This document shows positions 1 to 8,091 of a stretch of DNA of 59,791 nt, in pieces. Where the stretch lies: the NCBI RefSeq assembly GCF_003984625.1, contig NZ_RWKH01000030.1:1-59791 (forward strand), in the 5' to 3' direction. Positions within the stretch are counted from its first letter, which is position 1; every line of letters begins with the position of its first letter. The notes below the pieces were generated by a model. That model ran no database searches. It worked only from the letters and a program-made list of their open reading frames with translations, and was not told the origin of the DNA. Source of the stretch: Variovorax sp. DXTD-1 (GTDB lineage Bacteria > Pseudomonadota > Gammaproteobacteria > Burkholderiales > Burkholderiaceae_C). Both the position numbers and the translations under genes were made by a program.

Positions 1-270
1 AAGAGCTACGAGTCAACTGCGATTTGTACCTTGCTGCACTCGGGAAGCCAGTTCTCGAATACAGCAGTTAGCGGGGGTCAAGGTCAGGTCTTGCTCGTTG
101 CCCCTGATCTTCAACAAACAAAAAAAGCCGCCTGCCCCTAAGCCGCTAAAGGCCGGGGTGGCGGGCGGATCGCTTCGGAAAGGCCCCCACGAATTCATCT
201 GCAAACAGTGGACATCCGAGGCGGATCGCTTCAGGATTTATCCGACTCATCAAATGTCGCGACCGAACCT
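1..270. other. Left-edge stretch without a convincing gene
   Basis: I see no supported gene here. A plus-strand frame is open from the window edge to a TAA at 139-141 without a start codon, so it could be the last 46 codons of a gene entering from the left, but the residues match no family I recognise. The 13-base word GGCGGATCGCTTC occurs at 164-176 and again at 220-232. The stretch lies downstream of the tungstate transporter operon, which ends at 271. Confidence 0.4.
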
Positions 271-1131
271 CTAATTGGCCAGCGCGTTCGGAAAGAACAG
301 CTGCTCGCCGCCGATCTTGTAGGCCGCGATGGTTTGCTGACCTGCGGGCGAGATCACCCAGTCGACGAACTTCTGTGCGCCCTTGCTGTTGAGCGAGGGA
401 AATTTGGTGGGGCTCACGACCATCACGCCGTACTGGTTGAAGAGCCGCTTGTCGCCCTCGACCAGCACCGCAAGATCGGCGCGGTTCTTGAAGCTGAGCC
501 AGGTGCCGCGGTCCGCGAGCACATAGCCGCCCGACGAGGCCGCGATGTTCAGCGCCGGCCCCATGCCGCAGCCGCATTCCTTGTAGCCCGTGCCCTTGCG
601 CTCGTTGGGCACCGGCTGCCCGGCTTCAGCCACGCCGGTCTGCGTCCAGAGCCGGCGTTCGGCCGCGTCGGTGCCGCTCTTGTCGCCGCGCGAAACGAAA
701 GGCGCATTGGCGGCCGCGATTTTCTTCAGCGCGGCGACGATATCGCCGCCCTTCGCAGCCACCGGATCGGCCTTCGGGCCCACCAGCACGAAGTCGTTGT
801 ACATCACGGGGTAGCGCCTGGCGCTGAAGCCCTCGGCCACGAACTTCTCCTCGGCCGCGGTGTCGTGCACGAACAGCACGTCGGCATCGCCGCGCTTGGC
901 CATGTCGATGGCCTGGCCGGTACCCACCGCCACCACCTTGATGTCGATGTCGCTGGCCTTCTTGAAAGCCGGCAGCAGGTGCGAGAACAAGCCCGATTGT
1001 TCGGTCGACGTGGTCGAGGCCATGGTGATGGTCTCGGCGTGCGCGGCCCCCGTGGCCAGAAAGAAAACCGCAACCGCCAGCGAGGCGCGTATGCCCGCAT
1101 TGCCGCGGTGCTTGAAGAACAACAGATTCAT
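271..1131 (-). CDS. tupA: Tungstate-type ABC transporter substrate-binding protein
   Basis: This 286-residue protein is the periplasmic solute-binding component of an oxyanion ABC transporter. It starts with a signal peptide ending near TGAAHAE and continues with TMASTTSTEQSG, the Thr/Ser-rich oxyanion-binding segment of TupA/WtpA-type proteins. The segment around residues 180-200 (GTGYKECGCGMG, then ADRGT) also fits the family. It is the last gene of a permease-ATPase-binding protein operon and overlaps the ATPase gene by 4 bp (ATGA), with an AGGAGAG ribosome site before the ATG. Tungstate is the likeliest substrate from the gene set; molybdate cannot be excluded. The pair of cysteines in ECGCGMG looks unusual for the family. 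Confidence 0.85.
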   Translation of the reverse strand: MNLLFFKHRGNAGIRASLAVAVFFLATGAAHAETITMASTTSTEQSGLFSHLLPAFKKASDIDIKVVAVGTGQAIDMAKRGDADVLFVHDTAAEEKFVAEGFSARRYPVMYNDFVLVGPKADPVAAKGGDIVAALKKIAAANAPFVSRGDKSGTDAAERRLWTQTGVAEAGQPVPNERKGTGYKECGCGMGPALNIAASSGGYVLADRGTWLSFKNRADLAVLVEGDKRLFNQYGVMVVSPTKFPSLNSKGAQKFVDWVISPAGQQTIAAYKIGGEQLFFPNALAN

Positions 1132-1847
1132 GCCAACTCTCCTTTGACGAACAGGCGGGCCTCTTCGGGGAGCGGCCCATGGAAGAAATCGTGGACGGAC
1201 AGATCGGCCAGCACGCGGCCATGCTCCAGGTAGACGACGCGGCTAGCCAGCCGCTTCACCTGCCCGAGGTTGTGGCTTGCGAACACCAGCGTGCGGCCGG
1301 CGGCGGCTTCGGCAATGAGCGTTTCGACCTCGCGCTTGGCAGTGGGGTCAAGGCTGGCGGTGGGCTCGTCGAGCAGCAGCACCGCCGGATGCAGCGCCCA
1401 CGCGCGCGCCAGTGCCACCCGCTGCTGTTGGCCGCCCGACAAGGCGCGTGCGTTGCGGTCGGCCAGGTCTTCCAGCCCCACGCGCGCCAGCGCAGGAAGA
1501 GCAGCTCGGCGCGCATCACGCCAGCGCGTGCCGCGCAGCCACAGCGCCATCGCCACGTTGACCACCACCGACGCGCGCAGCATATGCGGGCGCTGGAACA
1601 GCATGGCTTGGTGGCGGCGCGGCGCGGCGCTGGTGAAGCTCCCGGCCGCATGCGGCACCAGGCCGTGCAGCAGCCGCAGCAGCGTGGTCTTGCCGCTGCC
1701 GTTGGCGCCGATGAGCGCCACGCGCTCGCCCGCCGCGATGGTCAAGGTGGCGCCTTGCAAGGCCGCCACGCGCCCCAGCCGGACGTCGACCCCGTACAGC
1801 GCAAAGACGGTGGTGTCGACACTCGCGAGCTGCACGTGTTCGTTCAC
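1128..1847 (-). CDS. tupC: Tungstate-type ABC transporter ATPase
   Basis: A 239-residue ABC ATPase that would energise oxyanion uptake at the inner membrane. Walker A (GANGSGKTT), the signature LSGGQQQRVALARA, Walker B (LLLDEPTASLD) and the H-loop region (FASHNL) are all present. I chose the GTG at 1847 because GGAGG lies 7-8 bases upstream and the codon overlaps the permease stop as GTGA. A GTG at 1868 would also be in frame but would give a 25-bp overlap and no ribosome site. The gene also overlaps tupA by 4 bp, so translation of all three genes is probably coupled. Confidence 0.88.
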   Translation of the reverse strand: MNEHVQLASVDTTVFALYGVDVRLGRVAALQGATLTIAAGERVALIGANGSGKTTLLRLLHGLVPHAAGSFTSAAPRRHQAMLFQRPHMLRASVVVNVAMALWLRGTRWRDARRAALPALARVGLEDLADRNARALSGGQQQRVALARAWALHPAVLLLDEPTASLDPTAKREVETLIAEAAAGRTLVFASHNLGQVKRLASRVVYLEHGRVLADLSVHDFFHGPLPEEARLFVKGELA

Positions 1848-2602
1848 GGACGCGCCTCCGGCCGCCACCAGGCCGCCATGCCGCCGCCTTCGCCTCCCCC
1901 GCCGTCGACCCGTTCGCGCCAGCCGCGGACTGCGGCGATGGCCAGGTTGAGCACCAGCACCACACCCAGCAATACGATGCCGAGGGCCAGCGCCAGCGGC
2001 AGGTCGCCCTTGCTGGTTTCGAGCGCAATGGCGGTGGTCATCACGCGCGTGAAGCCGTCGATGTTGCCGCCCACCACCATCACCGCGCCCACTTCAGAGA
2101 CGGCGCGCCCGAAGGCGGCGATGAGCACGGTGAGCAAGGCATACCGTTCGTCCCACACCAGGAGCAGCGCCCGCACCAGCGGCCTGGCGCCCAGCGAGCG
2201 CAGCTGCTCGCCGTGCGCGCGCTCGGCGTCCTCGATGGTCTGGCGCGTGAGCGCCGTGACCACCGGCAGCACCAGCACCGTCTGCGCCAGCACCATGGCC
2301 TTGAATGAAAACAGCCAACCCAGGAATCCGAGCGGGCCGGAGCGCGACAGCAGCAGGTAGATCACCAGTCCGACCACCACCGATGGCAATGCCAGCAGCG
2401 TGTTCAGCACCGTGAGCAGCGCGGCCCGGCCGCGAAAGCGCGCCACGCCGAGCCATGCCCCGAGCAACAGGCCGAACCCGCAGGCCAGCGCGCACGCACT
2501 GGCGCTGACCGCGAGAGAGCGCCCGACGATGGCCAGCAGCACCGGATCGCCCGAGACGAGCAGCTGCCAAGCCGCGACGGCGCTCTGTGCAAAGGTGTTC
2601 AC
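1844..2602 (-). CDS. tupB: Tungstate-type ABC transporter permease
   Basis: A 252-residue inner-membrane permease with about six hydrophobic segments. Residues around 175-190 (GRAVSEVGAVMVVGGNI) match the cytoplasmic coupling loop of TupB/ModB-type permeases (E-x2-x-G-x-V-x3-GG-N). It is the first gene of the operon. The start is a GTG at 2602 with only a weak upstream ribosome site. The C-terminal tail is Gly/Arg-rich (RVDGGGGEGGG), which is not typical and may be disordered. The palindrome 52 bases upstream is the obvious candidate control site. Confidence 0.86.
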   Translation of the reverse strand: MNTFAQSAVAAWQLLVSGDPVLLAIVGRSLAVSASACALACGFGLLLGAWLGVARFRGRAALLTVLNTLLALPSVVVGLVIYLLLSRSGPLGFLGWLFSFKAMVLAQTVLVLPVVTALTRQTIEDAERAHGEQLRSLGARPLVRALLLVWDERYALLTVLIAAFGRAVSEVGAVMVVGGNIDGFTRVMTTAIALETSKGDLPLALALGIVLLGVVLVLNLAIAAVRGWRERVDGGGGEGGGMAAWWRPEARP

Positions 2603-2654
2603 GCGATGGGCTTCATGGGTGGAAGCGCCGCAGTATCGGGGTGTACCTCCAATT

Positions 2655-2678
2655 ACCTATGCAATTTTTTGCATAGGT
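2655..2678. promoter_or_regulatory. Perfect 10-bp inverted repeat upstream of the tungstate operon
   Basis: ACCTATGCAA at 2655-2664 is followed by TTTT and its exact reverse complement TTGCATAGGT at 2669-2678. It lies between the stop of the M81 gene (2698) and the start of tupB (2602), both on the minus strand. A rho-independent terminator would need a T-run after the hairpin on the minus strand, and there is none. An operator for an oxyanion-responsive regulator is therefore more likely. No regulator gene lies next to it; a ModE-like regulator is encoded at 13909-15015. Confidence 0.5.
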
Positions 2679-2697
2679 AGCCGGGTACCCCATTCGC

Positions 2698-4170
2698 TCA
2701 GATCGCGTCGAGCGGAAACACCGGCCGGCGCACTTTGGAAAACGGGAACAGGCTGTAGTCCGAACTGGTCACGCCCGGGCTGTCGCACTCGACCAGCGCG
2801 GCCGAGATCGGCTCGAACACCGGCCGGCAGTACATGCGCGACTTGAGCAGCAGAAAGCGTTCCTTGCGCGGGTCGAGCCCCGCGCACTCGAAAACGCCGA
2901 TGTCCCAGGGCTCCTGCGTGCGCTCGGTCACCACGATGCGCGCCGTGCCGATGTCGAACAGCACCGTGCGGCCCATGCTGCTGCGCTGGCCGGTGTAGGT
3001 GGGGCCGATGATCACGTACTCGCCGTTGCTGACAGTGCGCACCATGCCGGTCAGCATGACGGGCTTCTTCGACAGGCCGATGCCTTCCAGCGACACCTTG
3101 TTGCCCAGCGCCACCGTCACCTCGGCGCCCTCGCCCGCCGCAATCAGCTCGGCCACCGCTTGCGGGTCGCACAGCGGGCCCACGCCGATGCCGTCGAGCC
3201 CCTGCGCCAGCGCTTCCTGCAGCACGTCCATGGTGTCGCAGCTGCCGCCCGACATGCAGTTGTCGCCATGGTCGAGCAGCAGCACAGGCCGCGTCGCGCC
3301 TTGGGCGATGGCCTTGGCACGCGCCACCGATTCGGCCAGCGGCTCGCTGCGGTAGACAAACGCCTCGCGCTTTTCCCACATCTGCCTGGCAATGCGGTCG
3401 GCCGTGGCCTGCGCACGCTCGGGCGATTGCGCGTCGACCGCCACCACGCTCATGCAGGGCGCCTCGATGTCCGACAGCGAAAAGCCGGCAAAAATCGACA
3501 CCGCGAGCGATTCCGATTTTTCGGCTTCGCGCGCCGCCTCGATGGCCCGCTGCATCGCGCCGGTGAACGACGCACTGCGCAATGTGTGCGCCATCAGGGG
3601 CAACGGATGCCACCGCATCGCGGGCTTGCTGCGCCCCGCGAGCAGGTCAAACAGGAGGCGGCCGGCATGCTCGCCGGTCTCGTACATGTCGATGTGCGGA
3701 TAGGTCTTGAAGCCGACGATCACGTCCGCGTTGCCGACCATCGCGGGCGTGACGTTGGCGTGCAGGTCGAGCGCCACGCCGATGGGAACACCGGGTGCCG
3801 CGGCGCGCAGGCGCACCAGCAGGTCGCCCTCCCCATCGGCGCTGTTCTGCGCCACCATGGCGCCGTGCAGGTCGAGCAGGATGGCGTCGCAGCCCGGCGC
3901 CGCATCGACGATGCACTGCGTGAGTGTGGTGTAGGCCTGCGCATCGACCGGCCCGCTCGGATTGGCCGAGGCCGACACCGGCGTGACCATCGTCGCACCC
4001 GCCTGCTCGGCCAGGTCGATGAAGGCCGACATGGCAGTGCGCATGCCCTTGTTGTCCCTGTAGGCCTGCTCGCCGAACGTGGGGCCGTCGGGCCCGAAGG
4101 TAGCCAGTGGCGTGGGCACCGGCGAGAAAGTATTGGTCTCGTGGTTGAGCCTTGCAATCAGCACCTTCAT
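2698..4170 (-). CDS. M81 family metallopeptidase (MlrC-like)
   Basis: A 490-residue protein of the M81/MlrC (DUF1485) family, named after the microcystin-pathway hydrolase MlrC, a presumed metallopeptidase that cleaves linear peptides. It begins MKVLIARLNHETNTFSP, the characteristic N-terminal HETNTF motif. Further family blocks are DLHGAMV, LDLHANVTPAM and, opening the C-terminal domain, LLDHGDNCMSGGS. I chose the ATG at 4170 because it overlaps the preceding stop as ATGA; an upstream in-frame ATG would add 47 residues inside the neighbouring gene. There is no signal peptide, so it is cytoplasmic. It is the last gene of the ABC transporter-carbamoylase operon, so its substrate probably enters through that transporter. 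The substrate itself cannot be read from sequence. Confidence 0.85.
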   Translation of the reverse strand: MKVLIARLNHETNTFSPVPTPLATFGPDGPTFGEQAYRDNKGMRTAMSAFIDLAEQAGATMVTPVSASANPSGPVDAQAYTTLTQCIVDAAPGCDAILLDLHGAMVAQNSADGEGDLLVRLRAAAPGVPIGVALDLHANVTPAMVGNADVIVGFKTYPHIDMYETGEHAGRLLFDLLAGRSKPAMRWHPLPLMAHTLRSASFTGAMQRAIEAAREAEKSESLAVSIFAGFSLSDIEAPCMSVVAVDAQSPERAQATADRIARQMWEKREAFVYRSEPLAESVARAKAIAQGATRPVLLLDHGDNCMSGGSCDTMDVLQEALAQGLDGIGVGPLCDPQAVAELIAAGEGAEVTVALGNKVSLEGIGLSKKPVMLTGMVRTVSNGEYVIIGPTYTGQRSSMGRTVLFDIGTARIVVTERTQEPWDIGVFECAGLDPRKERFLLLKSRMYCRPVFEPISAALVECDSPGVTSSDYSLFPFSKVRRPVFPLDAI

Positions 4171-5423
4171 TGCGACGCCACTCCGGCGCTTTGCAGCATG
4201 GCCTGCAGCAGCACATTGCAGCCGGCCTCGAGATGGTCGGGCTGCGCATCCTCGATCTCGTTGTGGCTGATGCCGTCGAGGCACGGCACGAAGATCATTG
4301 CCGTGGGGCACACGCGCGCCAGGTACACAGCGTCGTGCCCCGCACCGCTGATCACGTTCATCCAGGTCATGCCCTGCGCCTGCGCCGCCTCCCGAATGGC
4401 CGACACCAGCGTAGGCGTGAAGGGCTGCGGCGGAAAGTAGACGACCTGCTCCACCGTGGCCTCGACCTTGCCCTTGGCGGCGATGCGCTGCACGGCCTCC
4501 TTCAGTTCGGCGTCCATGGCCGAAAGCACCACGTCGTCCGCCGCGCGCAGGTCGACGCTGAGCTTCACGCGGCCCGGAATCACGTTGCGCGAGTTCGGAT
4601 AGTTGTCGATCCAGCCCACCGTGCCGCGCGCGTGCGGGGCATGGGCCAGTGCGATGCGGTTGACCTCGATCACCAGCTCGGAAGCCGCGAGCAGTGCGTC
4701 CTTGCGCAGCTCCATGGGCGTGGGACCGGCGTGGGCTTCCATGCCCTGCACCACCACGTCGTACCAGCGTTGGCCCAGTGCGCCCTCGACCACGCCGATG
4801 ACGCGTTCGTTCGCCTCGAGCACCGGCCCTTGTTCGATGTGCGCCTCGAAATACGCGCCCACCGGCGAAGCCGCGGCCGAAGCCGGCGCGGTGCCTGCAT
4901 AGCCGATCGAAGCGAGCGCTTCGGCCACGCTGATGCCCTCAGTGTCGCGCTGCGCCAGCGCGTGCTCGAGCGTGAAGGCATCCACGAACACGCCCGAGCC
5001 CATCATCACGGGCACGAAGCGCGAGCCTTCCTCGTTGGTCCATACGGCGATTTCCAGCGGCGCCTCGGTGACGATGTTGGCGTCGTTCAGGCTGCGGATC
5101 ACCTCCAGCCCGGCCAGCACGCCATAGTTGCCGTCGAATTTTCCGCCCGTGGGCTGGGTGTCGATATGGCTGCCCGTGACCACCGGGGGCAGTGTGTTGT
5201 CGCGGCCGGCGCGGCGCGCAAAGATGTTGCCGATCTGGTCCACGCGCACCTCGCAGCCGGCTTCACGCGCCCAGCGGGTAAAGAGATCGCGGCCCTGGCG
5301 ATCGAGGTCGGTCAGTGCAATGCGGCAGACGCCGCCCTTCTCGGTCGCGCCGAGCTTCGCCAGTTCCATCAGCGAGCCCCAGAGGCGCTCGCCGTTGATG
5401 CGGAGTTGGGTTTGTGAGTTCAT
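4167..5423 (-). CDS. M20 family N-carbamoyl-amino acid hydrolase / allantoate amidohydrolase-type enzyme
   Basis: A 418-residue Zn-dependent hydrolase of the hydantoinase/carbamoylase family, which hydrolyses N-carbamoyl-L-amino acids, allantoate or related ureido compounds. Metal-site motifs are GSHIDTQPTGGKFDGNYG (His86, Asp97), NEEGSRF (Glu131-132) and FEAHIEQGPVLE (His near 196); the dimerisation-domain block GMEAHAGPTPM follows. I chose the ATG at 5423 (MNSQTQLRING) because the 14 extra codons of a longer frame carry no conserved sequence. It lies 34 bases after the ATPase gene and overlaps the M81 gene by 4 bp. Allantoate versus N-carbamoyl substrates cannot be separated here, and no other allantoin genes are nearby. 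Confidence 0.86.
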   Translation of the reverse strand: MNSQTQLRINGERLWGSLMELAKLGATEKGGVCRIALTDLDRQGRDLFTRWAREAGCEVRVDQIGNIFARRAGRDNTLPPVVTGSHIDTQPTGGKFDGNYGVLAGLEVIRSLNDANIVTEAPLEIAVWTNEEGSRFVPVMMGSGVFVDAFTLEHALAQRDTEGISVAEALASIGYAGTAPASAAASPVGAYFEAHIEQGPVLEANERVIGVVEGALGQRWYDVVVQGMEAHAGPTPMELRKDALLAASELVIEVNRIALAHAPHARGTVGWIDNYPNSRNVIPGRVKLSVDLRAADDVVLSAMDAELKEAVQRIAAKGKVEATVEQVVYFPPQPFTPTLVSAIREAAQAQGMTWMNVISGAGHDAVYLARVCPTAMIFVPCLDGISHNEIEDAQPDHLEAGCNVLLQAMLQSAGVASQ

Positions 5424-5457
5424 GGCTTTGCAAAAGAAAGAAGGAATGCGCGAAGCC

Positions 5458-6168
5458 TCAAGCAAGGCCCACGCCCAGATAGCGGTCTTTCACATCGTGG
5501 TCGGCCATGAAGGTGGCATTGCCGGCCTCGTGCACGATCACACCCTGTTCCAGGATGTAGTGGCGATCGGCCAGTTGTACGCACACTTCCAGGTTCTGCT
5601 CGACCAGCAGGATGGCCACGCCGGCCGCCTTGATGAGCTTGAGCTGCGCGACGATTTCCTCCACGATGACTGGCGCAAGGCCTTCCACGGGCTCATCGAG
5701 AATCAGAAGCCGCGGGTGGTTCATCAGCGCGCGGCCGATGGCCAGCATCTGCTGTTCGCCGCCCGAAAGCTGGCCGCCGCCGTTGCGGCGCCTCTCTTTC
5801 AGGCGCGGAAAGATGCGGTAGATGTCGTCCAGCTGCCAGGGCGAGTCGCGCCGCTGGCCGAGCAGCAGGTTTTCTTCGACGGTCAGCAGCTTGAAGACGC
5901 CGCGGTGCTCGGGCACCAGGCACACGCCGCGCGTCGCAATGCGGTGCGGCGGCATCCCCGCGATGTCCGCACCTTGAAAGCGCACGCGGCCGCTGGTGGG
6001 CGTGACCGCGCCGGCAATGCTCTTGAGCGTGGTCGACTTGCCCGCGCCGTTGCGGCCCAGCAGCGTGACCAGTTCGGCCTCGCCCACTGTCATCGACACG
6101 CCTTGCAGCACGTGGCTCTTGCCGTAGTGCGCGTGCAGGCCGTCAACTTCGAGGATGTTCGCGCTCAT
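5458..6168 (-). CDS. Branched-chain-type ABC transporter ATPase (LivF-like)
   Basis: A 236-residue ATPase of the LivF class, one of two cytoplasmic ATPases in HAAT/LIV-type importers. Walker A is GRNGAGKSTT, the signature LSGGEQQMLAIGRAL and Walker B LLILDEPVEGLAP, the last with the Glu-Gly-Leu-Ala-Pro ending typical of LivF. The ATG at 6168 has GGAGGCGCC just upstream; a longer frame would run into the repeat between the two ATPase genes. The 175-bp gap to the LivG-like gene holds a paired repeat (6216-6325) and is the only large break in this operon. Confidence 0.88.
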   Translation of the reverse strand: MSANILEVDGLHAHYGKSHVLQGVSMTVGEAELVTLLGRNGAGKSTTLKSIAGAVTPTSGRVRFQGADIAGMPPHRIATRGVCLVPEHRGVFKLLTVEENLLLGQRRDSPWQLDDIYRIFPRLKERRRNGGGQLSGGEQQMLAIGRALMNHPRLLILDEPVEGLAPVIVEEIVAQLKLIKAAGVAILLVEQNLEVCVQLADRHYILEQGVIVHEAGNATFMADHDVKDRYLGVGLA

Positions 6169-6215
6169 CGGGGCGCCTCCGTTCTCTGAGAGCCGGCCAT
6201 GGCCCGGCTGTTGCC

Positions 6216-6325
6216 CCCTCTCCCCTCGGGGAGAGGGCTGGGGTGAGGGCCAGCGGCGATGGCAAAAGCGGTGCATGTGCGAAGGCCACGGCCCTCACCC
6301 CTGCCCTCTCCCCGAGGGGAGAGGG
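6216..6325. repeat. Paired REP-like inverted repeat inside the transporter operon
   Basis: A 35-base arm at 6216-6250 is repeated in inverted orientation at 6291-6325 with one mismatch, separated by 40 bases. Each arm itself begins with a palindrome, CCCTCTCCCC followed by (T/C) and GGGGAGAGGG. The structure resembles a doublet of repetitive extragenic palindromes. It lies between the LivG-like and LivF-like genes, where RNA hairpins could attenuate or stabilise the operon transcript. Confidence 0.85.
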
Positions 6326-6343
6326 AGAAAGAAACAGTGCTCC

Positions 6344-7114
6344 TCATGCCTTGCCCCCGGTGATCATGTTGCCCAGGTAAGCCGTGCGCACGCGCGCATC
6401 GGCCCGGATGTCGCCCGGCAGCCCTTCGGCCAGTACGCGGCCCAGCTGCATCACTGTCACGGTGTCGGAAATGTCCATCACGATGTTCATGTTGTGCTCG
6501 ATGAGCACCACGGTATGCGCGTCGCGCAGGCCGCGGATCAGTCGCTTCATGTCGTCCAGGTCGTCGATGCCCATGCCCGAGGTCGGCTCGTCGAGGAAGA
6601 TGGCTTTAGGCTTCGCGGCGAGCGCCATGCCCACTTCGAGGCGGCGCTGCTGGCCATGCGAGAGCTCGCTGGCGGGCACGTCGGCCAGCCGCTCCAGGCC
6701 CACGCGCTCCAGCACCTCGGCCACCGTTTCGGCACAGGCGCGCTCGCCGACCGGCGCGCGCCAGCAGTTCATGGCCTGGCGCGGCGCTATGCCTTGCGCC
6801 GCGACGCGCAGGTTCTCGCGCACAGGCAAGCTCGCAAACAAGCTGGTCACCTGAAAAGAACGCGCCATGCCGCGCTGCACGCGCTTGTAATCGGGCTCGC
6901 GCGTCACGTCGTGGCCGTCGAAAAGGATGCGCCCGCCGGTTGTTGTGCCGGTGCCCGTGAGCATGTGGAACAGCGTGGTCTTGCCGGCGCCGTTCGGGCC
7001 GATCACCGAGTGCACGGTGTTGCGCTTGATCTTCAGGTCGACCCCGCCGAGCGCGGCGAACTTGCCGTAGTGCTTGGTGACGCCGATGGCTTCGATGAGT
7101 ACCGGTTCGCTCAT
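6344..7114 (-). CDS. Branched-chain-type ABC transporter ATPase (LivG-like)
   Basis: A 256-residue ATPase of the LivG class. Walker A (GPNGAGKTTLFHML), the signature (LSHGQQRRLEVGMAL) and Walker B (IFLDEPTSGMG) are intact. The histidine in SHGQQRRLE is normal for LivG. The ATG at 7114 has AGGGAGAAAAGG upstream and overlaps the permease stop as ATGA. It pairs with the LivF-like ATPase at 5458-6168 and the two permeases at 7111-8948. Confidence 0.88.
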   Translation of the reverse strand: MSEPVLIEAIGVTKHYGKFAALGGVDLKIKRNTVHSVIGPNGAGKTTLFHMLTGTGTTTGGRILFDGHDVTREPDYKRVQRGMARSFQVTSLFASLPVRENLRVAAQGIAPRQAMNCWRAPVGERACAETVAEVLERVGLERLADVPASELSHGQQRRLEVGMALAAKPKAIFLDEPTSGMGIDDLDDMKRLIRGLRDAHTVVLIEHNMNIVMDISDTVTVMQLGRVLAEGLPGDIRADARVRTAYLGNMITGGKA

Positions 7115-8091
7115 GCCTTTTCTCCCTGCGTTGCTGGCGCGTGCGATGCGTCCTTTGCGATTGGCCCCTTGCGGAACACGCGGCGCCATGCACTCTCACC
7201 CAGGCCCCAGAGGCCGCGCTGCATGCCGATGCTCACGCCGATCAGCAAGAGCCCCAGCAACAACAACCATCGCGGCCACAGCGTGGACAGCCAGTCGGCC
7301 AGCAGCACGTAGAAGGCGGAGCCCAGCACCGAAGCGAACAGGTTGCCGGTTCCGCCGATCACGGTAATAACCAGGATCATTTCGCTCGTGTGGTACTCGG
7401 CGTTCGACAGCGGCGCGATGCCGGTCATCATCGCGTGCAGCCCGCCCGCCAGGCCTGTGACGGCCCCCGAGATCACGAAGGCCAGCAGCTTGAAGCGCTT
7501 CAGGTCGTAGCCCACCGCGGCAGCGCGGTCCTCGTTGTCGCGAATGGCGAGCAGCGTGCGGCCGAACACCGAGTCGGTCACGCGCAGCAGCAGGCCGAAG
7601 GCGATGAGGAACACCACCGCCACGAAGGCGTAGTACTTCCAGGGCGTGTCCATGAAGGCGGGGCGCGGCACGTCGAGCAGCCCGTTGTCGCCGCCCGTGA
7701 GCCCCGAAGCGGTGTACGCCACGAAGTAGAACATCTGCGCAAAGGCCAGCGTGAGCATCACGAAGTAGGTGCCGCGCTGGCGGATGGCCACCCAGCCGAC
7801 CACCGCCGCGCCGAGCGCCCCCATGGCGATGGCGGCCAGCAGCGCGAGCGGCATCGGAAGTTGCAGCCGCGTGAGAAGAATGGCGATGGTGTAGCTGCCC
7901 AGCCCGAAGAAGATGCCTTGCCCGAACGAGAGCAGGCCCGTGTAGCCCAGCAGCAGGTTGCAGCCCAGCGCGGCAAGCGCATAAATGAGCACCTCGCTCG
8001 CGAGCGAACCCGAGCGCAGCACCAGCGGAAGGCCCAGCGCGACGATCAGCGCCAGGAGGAAAGTGATTTTTCTCGGCATGGCGATGTTCAT
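7111..8091 (-). CDS. Branched-chain-type ABC transporter permease (LivM-like)
   Basis: A 326-residue inner-membrane permease with eight to ten hydrophobic segments. The block GYTGLLSFGQGIFFGLGSY near residues 45-65 and RDNEDRAAAVGYDLKRFKL near 200-220 are hallmarks of LivM proteins, the latter being the ATPase-coupling loop. I chose the ATG at 8091 (MNIAMPRK) because it overlaps the preceding permease stop as ATGA with AGAGG upstream. It would form the membrane channel with the LivH-like permease. Confidence 0.88.
   Translation of the reverse strand: MNIAMPRKITFLLALIVALGLPLVLRSGSLASEVLIYALAALGCNLLLGYTGLLSFGQGIFFGLGSYTIAILLTRLQLPMPLALLAAIAMGALGAAVVGWVAIRQRGTYFVMLTLAFAQMFYFVAYTASGLTGGDNGLLDVPRPAFMDTPWKYYAFVAVVFLIAFGLLLRVTDSVFGRTLLAIRDNEDRAAAVGYDLKRFKLLAFVISGAVTGLAGGLHAMMTGIAPLSNAEYHTSEMILVITVIGGTGNLFASVLGSAFYVLLADWLSTLWPRWLLLLGLLLIGVSIGMQRGLWGLGESAWRRVFRKGPIAKDASHAPATQGEKA

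Noticed and set aside
1..141. Possible gene entering from the left edge
   Set aside because: The frame has no start in the window, only 46 codons, and no recognisable residues.
4171..4311. 47-codon N-terminal extension of the M81 gene
   Set aside because: It lies inside the carbamoylase gene, and the ATG at 4170 is placed at an ATGA overlap in front of the conserved HETNTF segment.
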